A stretch of 64,000 nucleotides of DNA, from NCBI GenBank assembly GCA_964435775.1, contig CAYTAP010000002.1:1-64000 (forward strand), read 5' to 3'. Every line of letters starts with the position of its first letter. Positions within the stretch are counted from its first letter, which is position 1. Shown here piece by piece: positions 41,382-50,959 of this stretch. Made by a program: the position numbers and the translations under genes. Source of the DNA: CAYTAP01 sp964435775 (GTDB lineage: Bacteria > Planctomycetota > Phycisphaerae > Tepidisphaerales > Tepidisphaeraceae). Below the pieces are notes generated by a model, which worked only from the letters and a program-made list of their open reading frames with translations, was not told the DNA's origin and did not search any database.

Positions 41382-41442
41382 GCAGTGGGCTGTGGGCAGT
41401 GGGCGGTGCGCAGTGGGTAGTGGGCAGTGGGCGGTGGGCAGG
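41380..41442. repeat. GGGCAGT heptamer array, nine units
   Basis: Nine back-to-back heptamers of GGGCAGT with single-base variants (GGGCTGT, GGGCGGT, GCGCAGT, GGGTAGT) start at the purH stop codon. The spacing is seven bases without exception, and is the clearest array in the window. Confidence 0.92.
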
Positions 41443-41453
41443 CGATCGAAATT

Positions 41454-41488
41454 GTCCACGGTCCGTTGTCCGTGGTCCGTGGTTCGTT
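41454..41488. repeat. GTCCGTG heptamer array, five units
   Basis: Five adjacent units (GTCCACG, GTCCGTT, GTCCGTG twice, GTTCGTT) lie eleven bases after the GGGCAGT array. A second heptamer family in direct contact with the first. Confidence 0.85.
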
Positions 41489-41700
41489 GCATTGTTCCAA
41501 TCGTCCAGTGTTTGATGTCGAAGCATGCGGTGTCTGCACAAATCTGATGCGTGGCCGGCTGTCATTTTAATTGCTCCGTCGCTTGTCGATCCGTAACGTG
41601 GTTGCGTTTTGTGCGGCGGTCGTGCGTATCGAGGGTTGGCTGATTGCATTTTCCCGCAGGCGCCGGGGGTCGGCGCTGCCGGTGCGTAGGAGGTGCGTCG

Positions 41701-44550
41701 ATGTGGGATGAACGGGACCGCGAGCGTCTGGAGGAGTTGGAACGGCGCGTGGCGGCTCTGGAGGCGCGTGCGCTTGGGCCGGCGACGGACGAACTGGCCG
41801 ATGGTGTGCCCATTCCTTTGGAAGAGGAGTCGCCCACACGCATGCCGCCGCCGTTGCCGCGACGGTCGGTTGCGGCGGCGGCATCAGAGGGCCAGGCGGC
41901 CGCTGTGTCGCGCGACATCTTGGCGGCGGAGGCGCCTGTGGCCACCGCTCCTCCGGCGGGGGAAGATGTTTATGCGCTCGCGGAAGCGGTGGGCGCGTCG
42001 GCCGAACCTCCATATGTCCCGCGAGCGCATGCTCAGGTTCCCACCCCTTCGCATGCCCGTCTCGAACAGTTCATCGGTTTGAAGGGCGCGGGATGGGTCG
42101 GGGCGATCGTGCTGGTGCTGGGGGCGGCGTTCGGGATCAAGTACGGCTATGACCAGGGGTATTTCGGCGGCGTTCCCGCCGAAGCGCGGGTCGGGCTGAT
42201 GGCGCTGGCGGGGCTTTTGCTGATCGGCGCGGGAGAGTGGGTCTATCGGCGGGTGAATCGCCTGTCGGCCGTCGGACTGTATGGGGCGGGGGTGGCGGTG
42301 CTCTTCCTCGTGGCTTATTTCGGTCATGCGTATTACGCGCTGTATTCGCGCGATGCCGCCTTGACGCTGATGGGCGCGGTGATGCTGATCGGGTCCGCCG
42401 TGGCGATGCGCGGCCGGATGGTGTCGGTGGCGGTATTGGCGCTATTGGGAGGCAACATCGCGCCGTTGGTGCTGCATGGGGAGGTCGTTCAAATTGTGCC
42501 GCTGCTGTCTTATCTGCTCATGCTGCAAGGCGTGGCACTGCTGTTGGCGTATTGGGGGGCATCCCGCAGGTGGTGGGTATTGCGAACGCTTTGCGGGGTG
42601 ACGACGGGACTGTGGATGGCGGCGGTGATCGGCGGGGCGGGTTCGGTGTACAGCGCAACGGGAGCGCCGCTCGGGTTCGCGCTGGTGTATGCGGCGCTGT
42701 TCCAGTTGGAGTTGGTCCTGTCGGCATGCCGGGGAGGAGTGAAGGGATATGTTCGGGAAGACCGGCCACGATTAGACGCTCGAATCGACGTGGCGAAACT
42801 TCCGAAAGCCGGGCTGATCTTCAGCATGGGGGTGACGGCGGTGTTGACGGCGGCGCTGCTCTGGATTTTTGCCGATGCGACGGCGCTGGTGCGCGGGTGG
42901 TGGGTGCTGGGATTGGCCGCGGCGCTGGGCGCCTGCGGGTGGGTGGTTCCGATCGTGTTGGGCGACAAAACCCGGGCGCTGGGCATGGGGTATCGGGTGC
43001 AGGCGGCGGCGCTGGTGGTGGTGTCGGTTCCAGTCCTGTGGGAAGGTCCGTGGGTGGTGATCGGGTGGGGGGTGTTGGCGGTGGCGTTTGCGGCGGTGGG
43101 GGCGCTGTTGGATTTGGAAATCTCCAAACGCGCCGCCGTGCTCACCTGGCTGCTGGCGGCGGGATGGGGTTTCTGGTGGTGGCAGGACGTGAGCACGCAC
43201 CAAGCCGCCCTGGCCACATGGGTCACGGTGGGGCAGACACCTTTGGCGGTATTTTTGATCGTCGGGTGGTTGTTGACGGTCGCCGCGCATGCCGTCTCGC
43301 TGCTGACGCTGTGGCGGCGCGAAGCGGCAAGCGAGCCAGCAGCCGTCGCGCCGGACCTCTTGCGTCTCACGTGGTTCGTGCAGACGTGCGGCGGGCTGGT
43401 GCTTGTGGTGGTGAGCATCGCGGGGCTGCCCACGCTGACCGCGACGGTGGCGCTGGTGGCGTATGCGTGGCTGCTGGCGGTCGGCGACATCCCCGCGCCC
43501 AAGGCGCGGCTGATTGCTCAGGCCGGGGCGGTGCTTGCTCTGGCGATGGCCAAGTGGGTGGTTGTCGATTTGCTGGAGGATCGCCTGGCATCGGGGTGGT
43601 CGGCCGGGGCTGATCGACCGGTTCTCAACCCTTTGATGGGCGTCGGCGCGTTGATCGCCGCCTCCGTGGTGGGGATATACATGCTGCGGCGACGGCGGAT
43701 CACGGCGCTTTGTGCTCATACGCCCGGCGGCGATCCGGCGACGATGGGTGTGTTCGTCGGCGGGGTGGTGGTGATGTTGCTCGCCATGGGGTTGAGCTTT
43801 GAGATCGACCGGGTGGTGGAACTCGCGCGGTCGGCCGGTACGCTCGTCTGGCCGACATTGCAGGCCAAGCAGTTGGGGTGGACGATGCTCTGGATGATTG
43901 CGTCGGGGGCGTTCATGGGGCTGATCGTGAAATTGGAGCCGCCCGGGGCACGGCGGTCGCAATGGCTGCGCGCGGCGTCTGTGCCGCAACTGCTGCTGGC
44001 GGTCAAATACCTGACATTCGACACGCTGTCATTTCGAGGCATGACGTCGCCGGCGCGGGTGGCGGTGGGGGCGAACATGCAGATATTGGCCGGCGTGATC
44101 GTCATTGCCGGCCTGCTGCTGGTTTATGTGCTTGCCGGCGTCATCGGGAAGAACGGGACGGCGACGGAACAACGCAACTCCATGCGCCGAAGCATGGCGG
44201 GTTTTGCCGCCGTGCTGACATTGCTGTGTATGGGAACCCTTGAGATCGACCGCTATTTCACGCTCTATTTCCCGGGCGCCAATCCCGTGCTGGCCAGGGC
44301 GGTGGGATTCTCGATTTTCTGGTCGCTGTTCGCGATTGGGTGTGTGGTGGCCGGCTTTGCCGCACGGGTGGCCGCCCTTCGCTATTTCGGGCTGGCGTTG
44401 TTCGCCGTGACGCTGGGGAAGGTGGTCATCGTCGACATGGCCGAGGTGAGCACCGGGTATCGAATTCTCTCGTTCATGGCGCTTGGCCTGCTGCTCTTGG
44501 GAACAAGCGTGGTATACGGCCGGCGCACGCGCAGCGAAGTCGAAACATAA
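41701..44550 (+). CDS. DUF2339 giant polytopic membrane protein
   Basis: A 949-residue protein. A cytoplasmic coiled-coil start (ERDRERLEELERRVAALEAR) and a Pro/Ala linker are followed by roughly 24-26 hydrophobic helices from residue 120 to the end, the DUF2339 layout. The first helix has FIGLKGAGWVGAIVLVLG. Motifs such as GGNIAPLVLHG, YAALFQLELVL and LGKVVIVDMAEVSTGYRILSF are family-like. Members are widespread in Bacteroidota, Proteobacteria and Planctomycetota, with no established function; the last has resembled sugar- or lipid-handling polytopic proteins. AGGAGG seven bases before the ATG at 41701 supports the start. Confidence 0.9.
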   Translation: MWDERDRERLEELERRVAALEARALGPATDELADGVPIPLEEESPTRMPPPLPRRSVAAAASEGQAAAVSRDILAAEAPVATAPPAGEDVYALAEAVGASAEPPYVPRAHAQVPTPSHARLEQFIGLKGAGWVGAIVLVLGAAFGIKYGYDQGYFGGVPAEARVGLMALAGLLLIGAGEWVYRRVNRLSAVGLYGAGVAVLFLVAYFGHAYYALYSRDAALTLMGAVMLIGSAVAMRGRMVSVAVLALLGGNIAPLVLHGEVVQIVPLLSYLLMLQGVALLLAYWGASRRWWVLRTLCGVTTGLWMAAVIGGAGSVYSATGAPLGFALVYAALFQLELVLSACRGGVKGYVREDRPRLDARIDVAKLPKAGLIFSMGVTAVLTAALLWIFADATALVRGWWVLGLAAALGACGWVVPIVLGDKTRALGMGYRVQAAALVVVSVPVLWEGPWVVIGWGVLAVAFAAVGALLDLEISKRAAVLTWLLAAGWGFWWWQDVSTHQAALATWVTVGQTPLAVFLIVGWLLTVAAHAVSLLTLWRREAASEPAAVAPDLLRLTWFVQTCGGLVLVVVSIAGLPTLTATVALVAYAWLLAVGDIPAPKARLIAQAGAVLALAMAKWVVVDLLEDRLASGWSAGADRPVLNPLMGVGALIAASVVGIYMLRRRRITALCAHTPGGDPATMGVFVGGVVVMLLAMGLSFEIDRVVELARSAGTLVWPTLQAKQLGWTMLWMIASGAFMGLIVKLEPPGARRSQWLRAASVPQLLLAVKYLTFDTLSFRGMTSPARVAVGANMQILAGVIVIAGLLLVYVLAGVIGKNGTATEQRNSMRRSMAGFAAVLTLLCMGTLEIDRYFTLYFPGANPVLARAVGFSIFWSLFAIGCVVAGFAARVAALRYFGLALFAVTLGKVVIVDMAEVSTGYRILSFMALGLLLLGTSVVYGRRTRSEVET

Positions 44551-44645
44551 GAAACCCTTCCCGCGAGGACCGTCGTAAGGCGATGGGACAACCTCCGGGT
44601 CGAAGGCAGGCGAATCGTGCATGCCTCTCCACTCAAAACTCAAGC

Positions 44646-44694
44646 AACTGACAACGGACAACTGACAACGGACAACGAACAACGGATAGCGGAC
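44646..44694. repeat. AACGGAC heptamer array, seven units
   Basis: Seven consecutive units of AACGGAC (variants AACTGAC, AACGAAC, AACGGAT, AGCGGAC) with strict seven-base spacing. It lies in the 330-base spacer between the DUF2339 and FHA genes, which otherwise holds no recognised feature. Confidence 0.9.
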
Positions 44695-44878
44695 ACTGCC
44701 GTCCGCTGGTCTGCGGGCGTCCGATAACCCCCGCGCATCAAAACCCGCATTTTATTGGCGATGCCACGCCGATTGATGTTAAGATGAACGATTGGCACGA
44801 GGGGTTTCACGGGGCTTGGTGGGCGCGGGATTGTTTGGGCATCGAGTAAGCATCTTTCGAGCGTCTTTTTGAGCTTCA

Positions 44879-47800
44879 TTGGCCGGAAAATCATCTGTGA
44901 CTGATACGACCTCCACAACCACGCCGCTATCGCCTTTGCCGAGTCCATTGCCGCTGCTCAAGCCGCTGGGCGCGCATGCGGGCAAGCCGGGGATTCCGAT
45001 CAGTCGGCCGGTCTTTCTCATCGGTTCCCGGCACAATGCCCATCTGCACTTGCTGTCGCGCCAAGTGAGCAAGGCGCACGCCCTGATCCTCAATGAGCGT
45101 CAGACGATCTATATCCGCGACCTCGCCAGTCGCACGCATGTGTATGTCAACGGGGAAGCGATCCGCGAGGCTTGGCTGCACGATGGCGACCTCATCAAGA
45201 TCGGTTCATTCACGTTCCAGTTGAAGCTGCCCGAAGGTTGGCCGGAACCGTCGCGTTCGCCATTGCCGCCGGGCAAGTTGGACGTGGATGAGGCGCCGCT
45301 GCCGATTCCGCTTGAAGAGCGTGTTATCCTGATCGGGCGTCGCCCGACGAGCAATGTTCCATTGCTCGAGCCCAGTGCATCCACCGAGCATGCGGTGCTC
45401 ATGGCGATGAACGGCAAGTGGTACATCCGCGACCTTGGTTCGCGGACGGGCACTTTCATCAACGGCAAGCAGATTCATCAGCAGTCGCTCGCGCCAGGCG
45501 ATTCGATCCGGATCGGCGAAACCGACATGCACTTCGAGCCGACGGCGATCTCGGCGGCCAGTGCGGTTGAAGACCTCGATCAGCTACTGACGGCCGACCG
45601 AAGCGCCGCTGGAGCGGATGCGCCGGCGCGATCGGGCGATGATATGTGGGGAAGCGGCGTCGGGACGCCTCCGCTGTCAATGCCGACTGATGAAGCCGCG
45701 CCGTCGATTGAATCGCCGCACAAGACTTCTCATACAACCGAAGAGCTTGATGCGGCCGTCGAGGAGGCGCTTCGCGGGGAGGTGACGGGCGATGAGGGCG
45801 GGGACACGGGTGAGAAGGCCATCGAGGAGACCGGTGCCGCTGCTGAAGCGGCCAGGGTCATTGAGGAGACGCCCCCAAAAGATCGGCCACATTCCGCGGA
45901 CGTGACACCATCCGAACCGGTTGAGGAAATCGACCTGGCCAGGGATTTGGATGCCGACAACAACGACACGCATCCGCTGCCCCTTGCCCCGCCGTCGCCG
46001 CCACGCCCCGCGCCGAGCTTGTCGTCGCGGGTGATCGAGTCGCCGGTTGATGAGTCCACGACGGACCAAACGCCGCTCGTCGAGCGCGCTCATGATGCTG
46101 ATCAGGATGACATCGACACGCTGGCCGAAGAGGCCTTGGCCGATGTGGATGAGACGGCGCCGCCGCCGATCCACATTGAGCAAGAGCCGGAGGTCGGCGA
46201 ACTGACTCCGCGGCGCGGCTGGCGCTCGCGCCTTGCCGCCGAGGATAAGAAGGCGCCGGAACCGTCCGAACCGCTTCATGTCGCTCCGCCGTCCACCCCC
46301 GCCGAGGCCGCGCCGTCCACGTCAGAGGTGGAGGAGCCCCCGTCCATCGCGCCGGTGATTGATGAAGCGGCGACTGTTGAGCCACCGGCGGATGACATGC
46401 CAGCGGCCGAAGCGCCAACGGATGATGCCGCGCCGGCCACGCCTTTGAGTTTTGAAGTTGACACGGCTGCTGACGAATCGATCGTCGAGACGGTTGATGA
46501 AGCGCCACCGGCAGTGCCGGTGATCGACGAACCGGTGTCAATTGAACCGGTGGTTGAACCGGACGTGGAGGATGAGGGTGAGCCGGCTGTGACCGATGAG
46601 GTTGAGCCGGTCGTGACCGATGAGGAGGATGAGCAGGTCAGTGGTGCGGTTCTTGATGCCGCACCGGACATTGAAGAAGCGCCGGAAGCACCCGATTCCG
46701 TGGATGAAGCGCTGGCGGCGGATGAGACGAAATCGGCCGACGAAGCATCTTTGCCGCTGGCCGACGAGGCGGAAGAACCGCGGAAAATCTTTGGTGTCAA
46801 AGAGCCTTCCGCCGCCGGTTTCCCACTGGCTCAGCCGGTTGCCGATGAGGCAATCGCGCCGGCGGACGCTGAACCCCATGTCGATGAACTGTCGCTCGAT
46901 GATGCGGACATGCCGCTGCTGGAACTCGGCGCGGCGGACGCTGATCAAATCCCCGACCTCCGCGAGGATTCTTTTACCGGCGCTGATGATCTTGATTTTT
47001 CGAATCTGAAGTTCGATCTGAGTGAACCTGCAAGGGAAGGCGGACCGGTCGATCAGGCGATTCCATCCGAAGCCGCCGGTTCGCTCGAAGGCGTCGATGA
47101 CGGTTTGGAATTGATCGATCTCGCGGAGAAGGGCGACGCAGCGGATGCGCCATCAGACAAGTCGGCGATTGATCCGGGGCAGACCTCCGATTCGGAGCCG
47201 CAGGCTGGGGCGCAAGATGCGCCTGTGGTCCCGGCCACCACTGAAGAGGTGGTCCCGCCCGCGGAGGCGCGCAAGGCGAAGAAAAAGCGCGAGCATTCTT
47301 CGCGCAAGGGTCATCGCCGTGGTCCCGATGGAAAGTTTCTTCCCAGAACAGTGGCGCAGGAGGCAGACGCGCCCATTGAGGACGGTGGCGAATCGTCCTC
47401 GTCCGCGGAGTTGATGGAGCAGACCGAGCCCACGCCGGAATCGGCGCTGCCCGAGCTTGAAGCATTGACGGACTTGCCACCCGACCCATCAGCGGCGGCG
47501 GTTGCGGACTCCCTCAGCGACACCTCCTTTGGCCGGCAGCTTGTCGAACTTGAGGGCGATGCCCTCGAGCCCATCGTTGAATCGGACGCCGTGGTCGAGG
47601 AGGTCCCGGTCGAGCCGGTTGAAGCGTTCGACCCTGAACGCGCGCTCGAATCGCTCCCGTCGGATGAAGCCACCTCCGCCGAGCATGAGGACTCGCCGCA
47701 CGCCCATGCCGCTGAGCCGCTGTTCGATCTTGTCGAGGAAGCATCCGTTGAGCACGCGGCCGAGGACGCCGAGGATGCCGAAAAGGCGTTGGAGTTCGGG

Positions 47801-50800
47801 CGTGATCGCGTTCCTGTTGCGCAGGACGATGAGGATGAAGCGCGGGAGCAAGGCGATGCCGCGAGCGCATCGGTCGGGGAAGCATCAGAGGCAGACGAGG
47901 CGATGGCCGCCGGCGTGGAGGGGCGCGACGAACTCGATTTGGACGGCGACGATGCGGCGTCGTCTCCCACCGCACTTGAATTGACCGATAAAACCGAGCC
48001 TCCGGCGACGCCCAAGCCAGCGCGCCCGTCGATGTTCGGCATGGGCGCCAATCAGGATGGTTATTTTGGCGGACTGCCGCTGACGCTCAATGACGCGGGA
48101 AGCGGGCGCGCCCCGCAGACGACGCCCGCCGGTCCCAACGATCAACCCGCCGCCTCCGCGGTTGCCCCGGCCGCCGAGCAAGAGCAGCCCCCTGCGGCCA
48201 GGTCGACCGCTGTGGGCGACGCCGCCCGCAAACATCCGTCGATTCCCACGCCCCCCCCAAAGGCGACCTCGCGCCCGCGCCATCCGTTTGCCGCCCAGGC
48301 ACCCGGTGAGTTTGGCGCTGCGCCGGAGATTCCGCCATTCAACGGCTCGGGCCCAGCCAGCGCCGGTGCGACGATGTCGGCCTTCGATGGGCTGGCCATG
48401 CCCGCGCGCGACATCGATGTGTTTTCACAAATGCCGGTTGCGCCGATCCCCGACGCCGATTTCGCCGGCGGTGGATCGGCATCCGCCGGCGCTTTCGTCC
48501 CGCCGTCCGCGCCGCCGCAACGGCGTAATCAAGCCGCCGCGAGCGACGATGAGCACGATGATCCCGATGCGAATTGGCCGGCGTCATCCCCCACGCCGGC
48601 GCGCAAATCCGGCGGCGGCGGCCAGCGCCCGCCGGTTATGCCGCCGCCTCCGGCTCGACGCAAAAAGCGCCGGTGGTTCGGCGTCCCCCTGCTCCTGGTG
48701 CTCATGCTCCTGTGCATGGCCATCGCCGCCGTTGGCATCTGGGTTTTCGTGCCCGTCCAGTCGCTCGTGCAGGGGATGATGCCCTATAGCGCCGGCACCG
48801 CCGCGCTGACGGATGCCCAAAAGAAGGAGCAGCAAACCCTTCTCGCCAGCGGAGCGGTCCGCGAGGCGGCGACGCAACTGGTCGAGCGCGAGGGAACCTC
48901 GCCGGGTTTCCTGAATGATCAACTCGCCTACGCCGTCGCCGTCTCCAACATCGGATGGACGCCAGAGGGGATGACCCTCACGCGCCGTAGCAACAACATG
49001 ACGGCCGACCGTACGCGCGTGAAGGCGATGCTGTCGGCGCTCTATCAATCCCCCGACAACCAGGCCCGTCAGGATCAGCTCAACAACCTTCGCCATCAGG
49101 TGGAGGATCTCAAAGCCCGCGAGGCGGACGCCCGCGAGTCGCTTCGCCAGTTGACCCGGCAGATCGAGACGATGCAGGCGAGCCTCCCCCCGTTGGCCGG
49201 GCCGGAGATGATCGCAGAATTAAAGGCTCAGGAAGCGACGCACAAGGCGGATTGGGAAAGCGCGTTGAAGAATGTGCAGGAAGCGCGGGCAGCGCTGGAT
49301 CAACTCAGCTTCGCGACGCTGGCCGGTCCGGCCACCCAGCCCGCTTTCCCAGAAGATGCGCACCTGCTGGAAATGCGGGCGCAACTGGCGGCCTTGACCA
49401 ATCGCCTGAACGACGCGAAGGCTTCGGGCAACGCCCAGGCGACCCAGGCCCGCGCGGACCTCGACAAGGCATTAACCCAGTTCAAGCGGCAGGTCGCCGA
49501 TCTTCATGCCCTGGCGCAGGACAAGCCGGAGCTTAAAGCCTACATCGCCGCCGCCGAGCAGCTTCAGGAGACCACCCGCGCTCTGACCACCGACCTCATT
49601 CAAAATCAGCAGGACGCGCAGAGCCAGATCAGCGAGCTCAAACACCGCCTCGATGAAAAAATTGAGGCCCGTCGCAATGAATTGCTCCAGCAGGACAAGC
49701 CTCTGCAGGCGCTGGTCAACCAGTTGGAAATGGACAAGCGGCTGTACAACGCGGGACTCGCAGGCGAGGAGAAATCCGACCGCCTCACCCAGTTGGTCGC
49801 CGAGATGGAGAAGCTCAAGGGTCAGATCGCCGACCGCCAGGCCCAGATTGGCAAGGATGCCATCTATTCCGACACGATCAAGGAATTGCAGCAGTTTATC
49901 GACGCCGGCAAGAAGCGTCTTGCCGACACCCGCAAGCGCACCGACGAAACGCTTGTTACGCTTCAGCAATCCCTCGCACAGGCGCAAAGCGGCTTATCCA
50001 ACTTGCCCAGGGAACAAAAGGAGCTGGCTGAAAAACTTGAAACGCGTATTGCGGAGCTGAATGCCGCGCGTAAGAAGTACGCTTCGGCCGTTGAGACGCA
50101 AAGTGATTCCTCCGTTTCATCAGGCGAAGCTTCCGATGACGATGGCTTGGTCCTCGCCTCCACCAGCACGGTGGGCGACAGTGAAGTGAGGGTGTTGGAA
50201 AAGCAAGTGGCGAGCCTGCAAAACGAGATCGGCGATTATCAGCGCGAGGCCGCCGCCATCGCCCGCAAGAGCCTGACGGGCAAGCAGGAGAAGGAACTGC
50301 AGGAAGCGCGCTCCAAAAAGCAGGCCGCCCTGCAGGCGGCGCAGGATGACGAAGACAAGGCCCGCACCGCGTACATGAGCAGTTGGCAGAAGCTGCGCGA
50401 GACGGAATTGAAAATTGCCGACGCACAGAAGTTTCGCCAGGACTTGTCCGCCAGGGAATCGGATGCGAAAAAGGCGCAGGCCGCGATCACCGCCGCCGCC
50501 GCCGCACGCGGCGATGCCCAGACAAAGCTCGATGCCCTGAGCGTCCCCATGCCGCCCCATGAAATCAACGCAATCCAGGTTGAGGACCCGCGGCAAACCT
50601 ATATTGCCATCAGCGTTGGCGGCATCGCGGTCGTTTTCACCTTCCTGATTCTCCTGACCTTCGTCACCGGATCGGGAACGACCGCCGCTTATGAGGCGGC
50701 CGGCGTGCCGGATGAACCGTCGCTCGAAGAACCCGCGCAGCCAGCATCGTCCGAGGGCGGCCTGGATGCGGATCATGCTCGATCAATTGCTTCGGTTTCC

Positions 50801-50905
50801 CCAGACGGCGCGAGCGCGGTCGATCCATCCGCAGGCGAAACCGAATCCTTCAAGCCTTCCGGCACAAAGGCCGACGAATCGATTTCCCAGCCGGCGGCCT
50901 ATTGA
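44879..50905 (+). CDS. 2008-residue double-FHA membrane protein with acidic linker and long coiled coil
   Basis: Two forkhead-associated domains start the protein (residues about 44-115 and 149-220; the second keeps GRR, STEH and GSRTGTFINGK for phospho-threonine binding). A very acidic Ala/Pro/Val/Asp-rich region (220-1255) follows, with one basic island near residue 797 (RKAKKKREHSSRKGHRRG). Then come a membrane helix (about 1266-1290), a coiled coil of about 500 residues (1390-1900), a second helix (about 1910-1935) and a short tail. FHA domains bind Ser/Thr-phosphorylated partners, so the N-terminus is probably a cytosolic phosphosignal receiver and the coiled coil lies across the membrane. 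No family covers the full layout. The start may be TTG 44879 or GTG 44897; neither has a clear ribosome site. Confidence 0.85.
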   Translation: MAGKSSVTDTTSTTTPLSPLPSPLPLLKPLGAHAGKPGIPISRPVFLIGSRHNAHLHLLSRQVSKAHALILNERQTIYIRDLASRTHVYVNGEAIREAWLHDGDLIKIGSFTFQLKLPEGWPEPSRSPLPPGKLDVDEAPLPIPLEERVILIGRRPTSNVPLLEPSASTEHAVLMAMNGKWYIRDLGSRTGTFINGKQIHQQSLAPGDSIRIGETDMHFEPTAISAASAVEDLDQLLTADRSAAGADAPARSGDDMWGSGVGTPPLSMPTDEAAPSIESPHKTSHTTEELDAAVEEALRGEVTGDEGGDTGEKAIEETGAAAEAARVIEETPPKDRPHSADVTPSEPVEEIDLARDLDADNNDTHPLPLAPPSPPRPAPSLSSRVIESPVDESTTDQTPLVERAHDADQDDIDTLAEEALADVDETAPPPIHIEQEPEVGELTPRRGWRSRLAAEDKKAPEPSEPLHVAPPSTPAEAAPSTSEVEEPPSIAPVIDEAATVEPPADDMPAAEAPTDDAAPATPLSFEVDTAADESIVETVDEAPPAVPVIDEPVSIEPVVEPDVEDEGEPAVTDEVEPVVTDEEDEQVSGAVLDAAPDIEEAPEAPDSVDEALAADETKSADEASLPLADEAEEPRKIFGVKEPSAAGFPLAQPVADEAIAPADAEPHVDELSLDDADMPLLELGAADADQIPDLREDSFTGADDLDFSNLKFDLSEPAREGGPVDQAIPSEAAGSLEGVDDGLELIDLAEKGDAADAPSDKSAIDPGQTSDSEPQAGAQDAPVVPATTEEVVPPAEARKAKKKREHSSRKGHRRGPDGKFLPRTVAQEADAPIEDGGESSSSAELMEQTEPTPESALPELEALTDLPPDPSAAAVADSLSDTSFGRQLVELEGDALEPIVESDAVVEEVPVEPVEAFDPERALESLPSDEATSAEHEDSPHAHAAEPLFDLVEEASVEHAAEDAEDAEKALEFGRDRVPVAQDDEDEAREQGDAASASVGEASEADEAMAAGVEGRDELDLDGDDAASSPTALELTDKTEPPATPKPARPSMFGMGANQDGYFGGLPLTLNDAGSGRAPQTTPAGPNDQPAASAVAPAAEQEQPPAARSTAVGDAARKHPSIPTPPPKATSRPRHPFAAQAPGEFGAAPEIPPFNGSGPASAGATMSAFDGLAMPARDIDVFSQMPVAPIPDADFAGGGSASAGAFVPPSAPPQRRNQAAASDDEHDDPDANWPASSPTPARKSGGGGQRPPVMPPPPARRKKRRWFGVPLLLVLMLLCMAIAAVGIWVFVPVQSLVQGMMPYSAGTAALTDAQKKEQQTLLASGAVREAATQLVEREGTSPGFLNDQLAYAVAVSNIGWTPEGMTLTRRSNNMTADRTRVKAMLSALYQSPDNQARQDQLNNLRHQVEDLKAREADARESLRQLTRQIETMQASLPPLAGPEMIAELKAQEATHKADWESALKNVQEARAALDQLSFATLAGPATQPAFPEDAHLLEMRAQLAALTNRLNDAKASGNAQATQARADLDKALTQFKRQVADLHALAQDKPELKAYIAAAEQLQETTRALTTDLIQNQQDAQSQISELKHRLDEKIEARRNELLQQDKPLQALVNQLEMDKRLYNAGLAGEEKSDRLTQLVAEMEKLKGQIADRQAQIGKDAIYSDTIKELQQFIDAGKKRLADTRKRTDETLVTLQQSLAQAQSGLSNLPREQKELAEKLETRIAELNAARKKYASAVETQSDSSVSSGEASDDDGLVLASTSTVGDSEVRVLEKQVASLQNEIGDYQREAAAIARKSLTGKQEKELQEARSKKQAALQAAQDDEDKARTAYMSSWQKLRETELKIADAQKFRQDLSARESDAKKAQAAITAAAAARGDAQTKLDALSVPMPPHEINAIQVEDPRQTYIAISVGGIAVVFTFLILLTFVTGSGTTAAYEAAGVPDEPSLEEPAQPASSEGGLDADHARSIASVSPDGASAVDPSAGETESFKPSGTKADESISQPAAY

Positions 50906-50959
50906 AATCAATCAGATCGCCCGCTTCACGTGCGGGATGACGCCTCGTCAGCGCCCGCT

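Noticed and set aside
41380..41488. Possible CRISPR array
   Set aside because: Units are seven bases with no unique spacers, unlike CRISPR repeats of 23-47 bases separated by similar-sized spacers. No cas genes are present.
42237..43989. Long overlapping frames in the DUF2339 region (a Gly-rich plus-strand frame and minus-strand frames)
   Set aside because: Their composition is that of shifted high-G+C codons, with no signature, while the 949-residue frame has helices and a ribosome site.
46276..48051. Minus-strand Ser/Ala-rich frames inside the FHA gene
   Set aside because: They are low-complexity mirror images of the acidic Asp/Glu/Ala codons on the plus strand.
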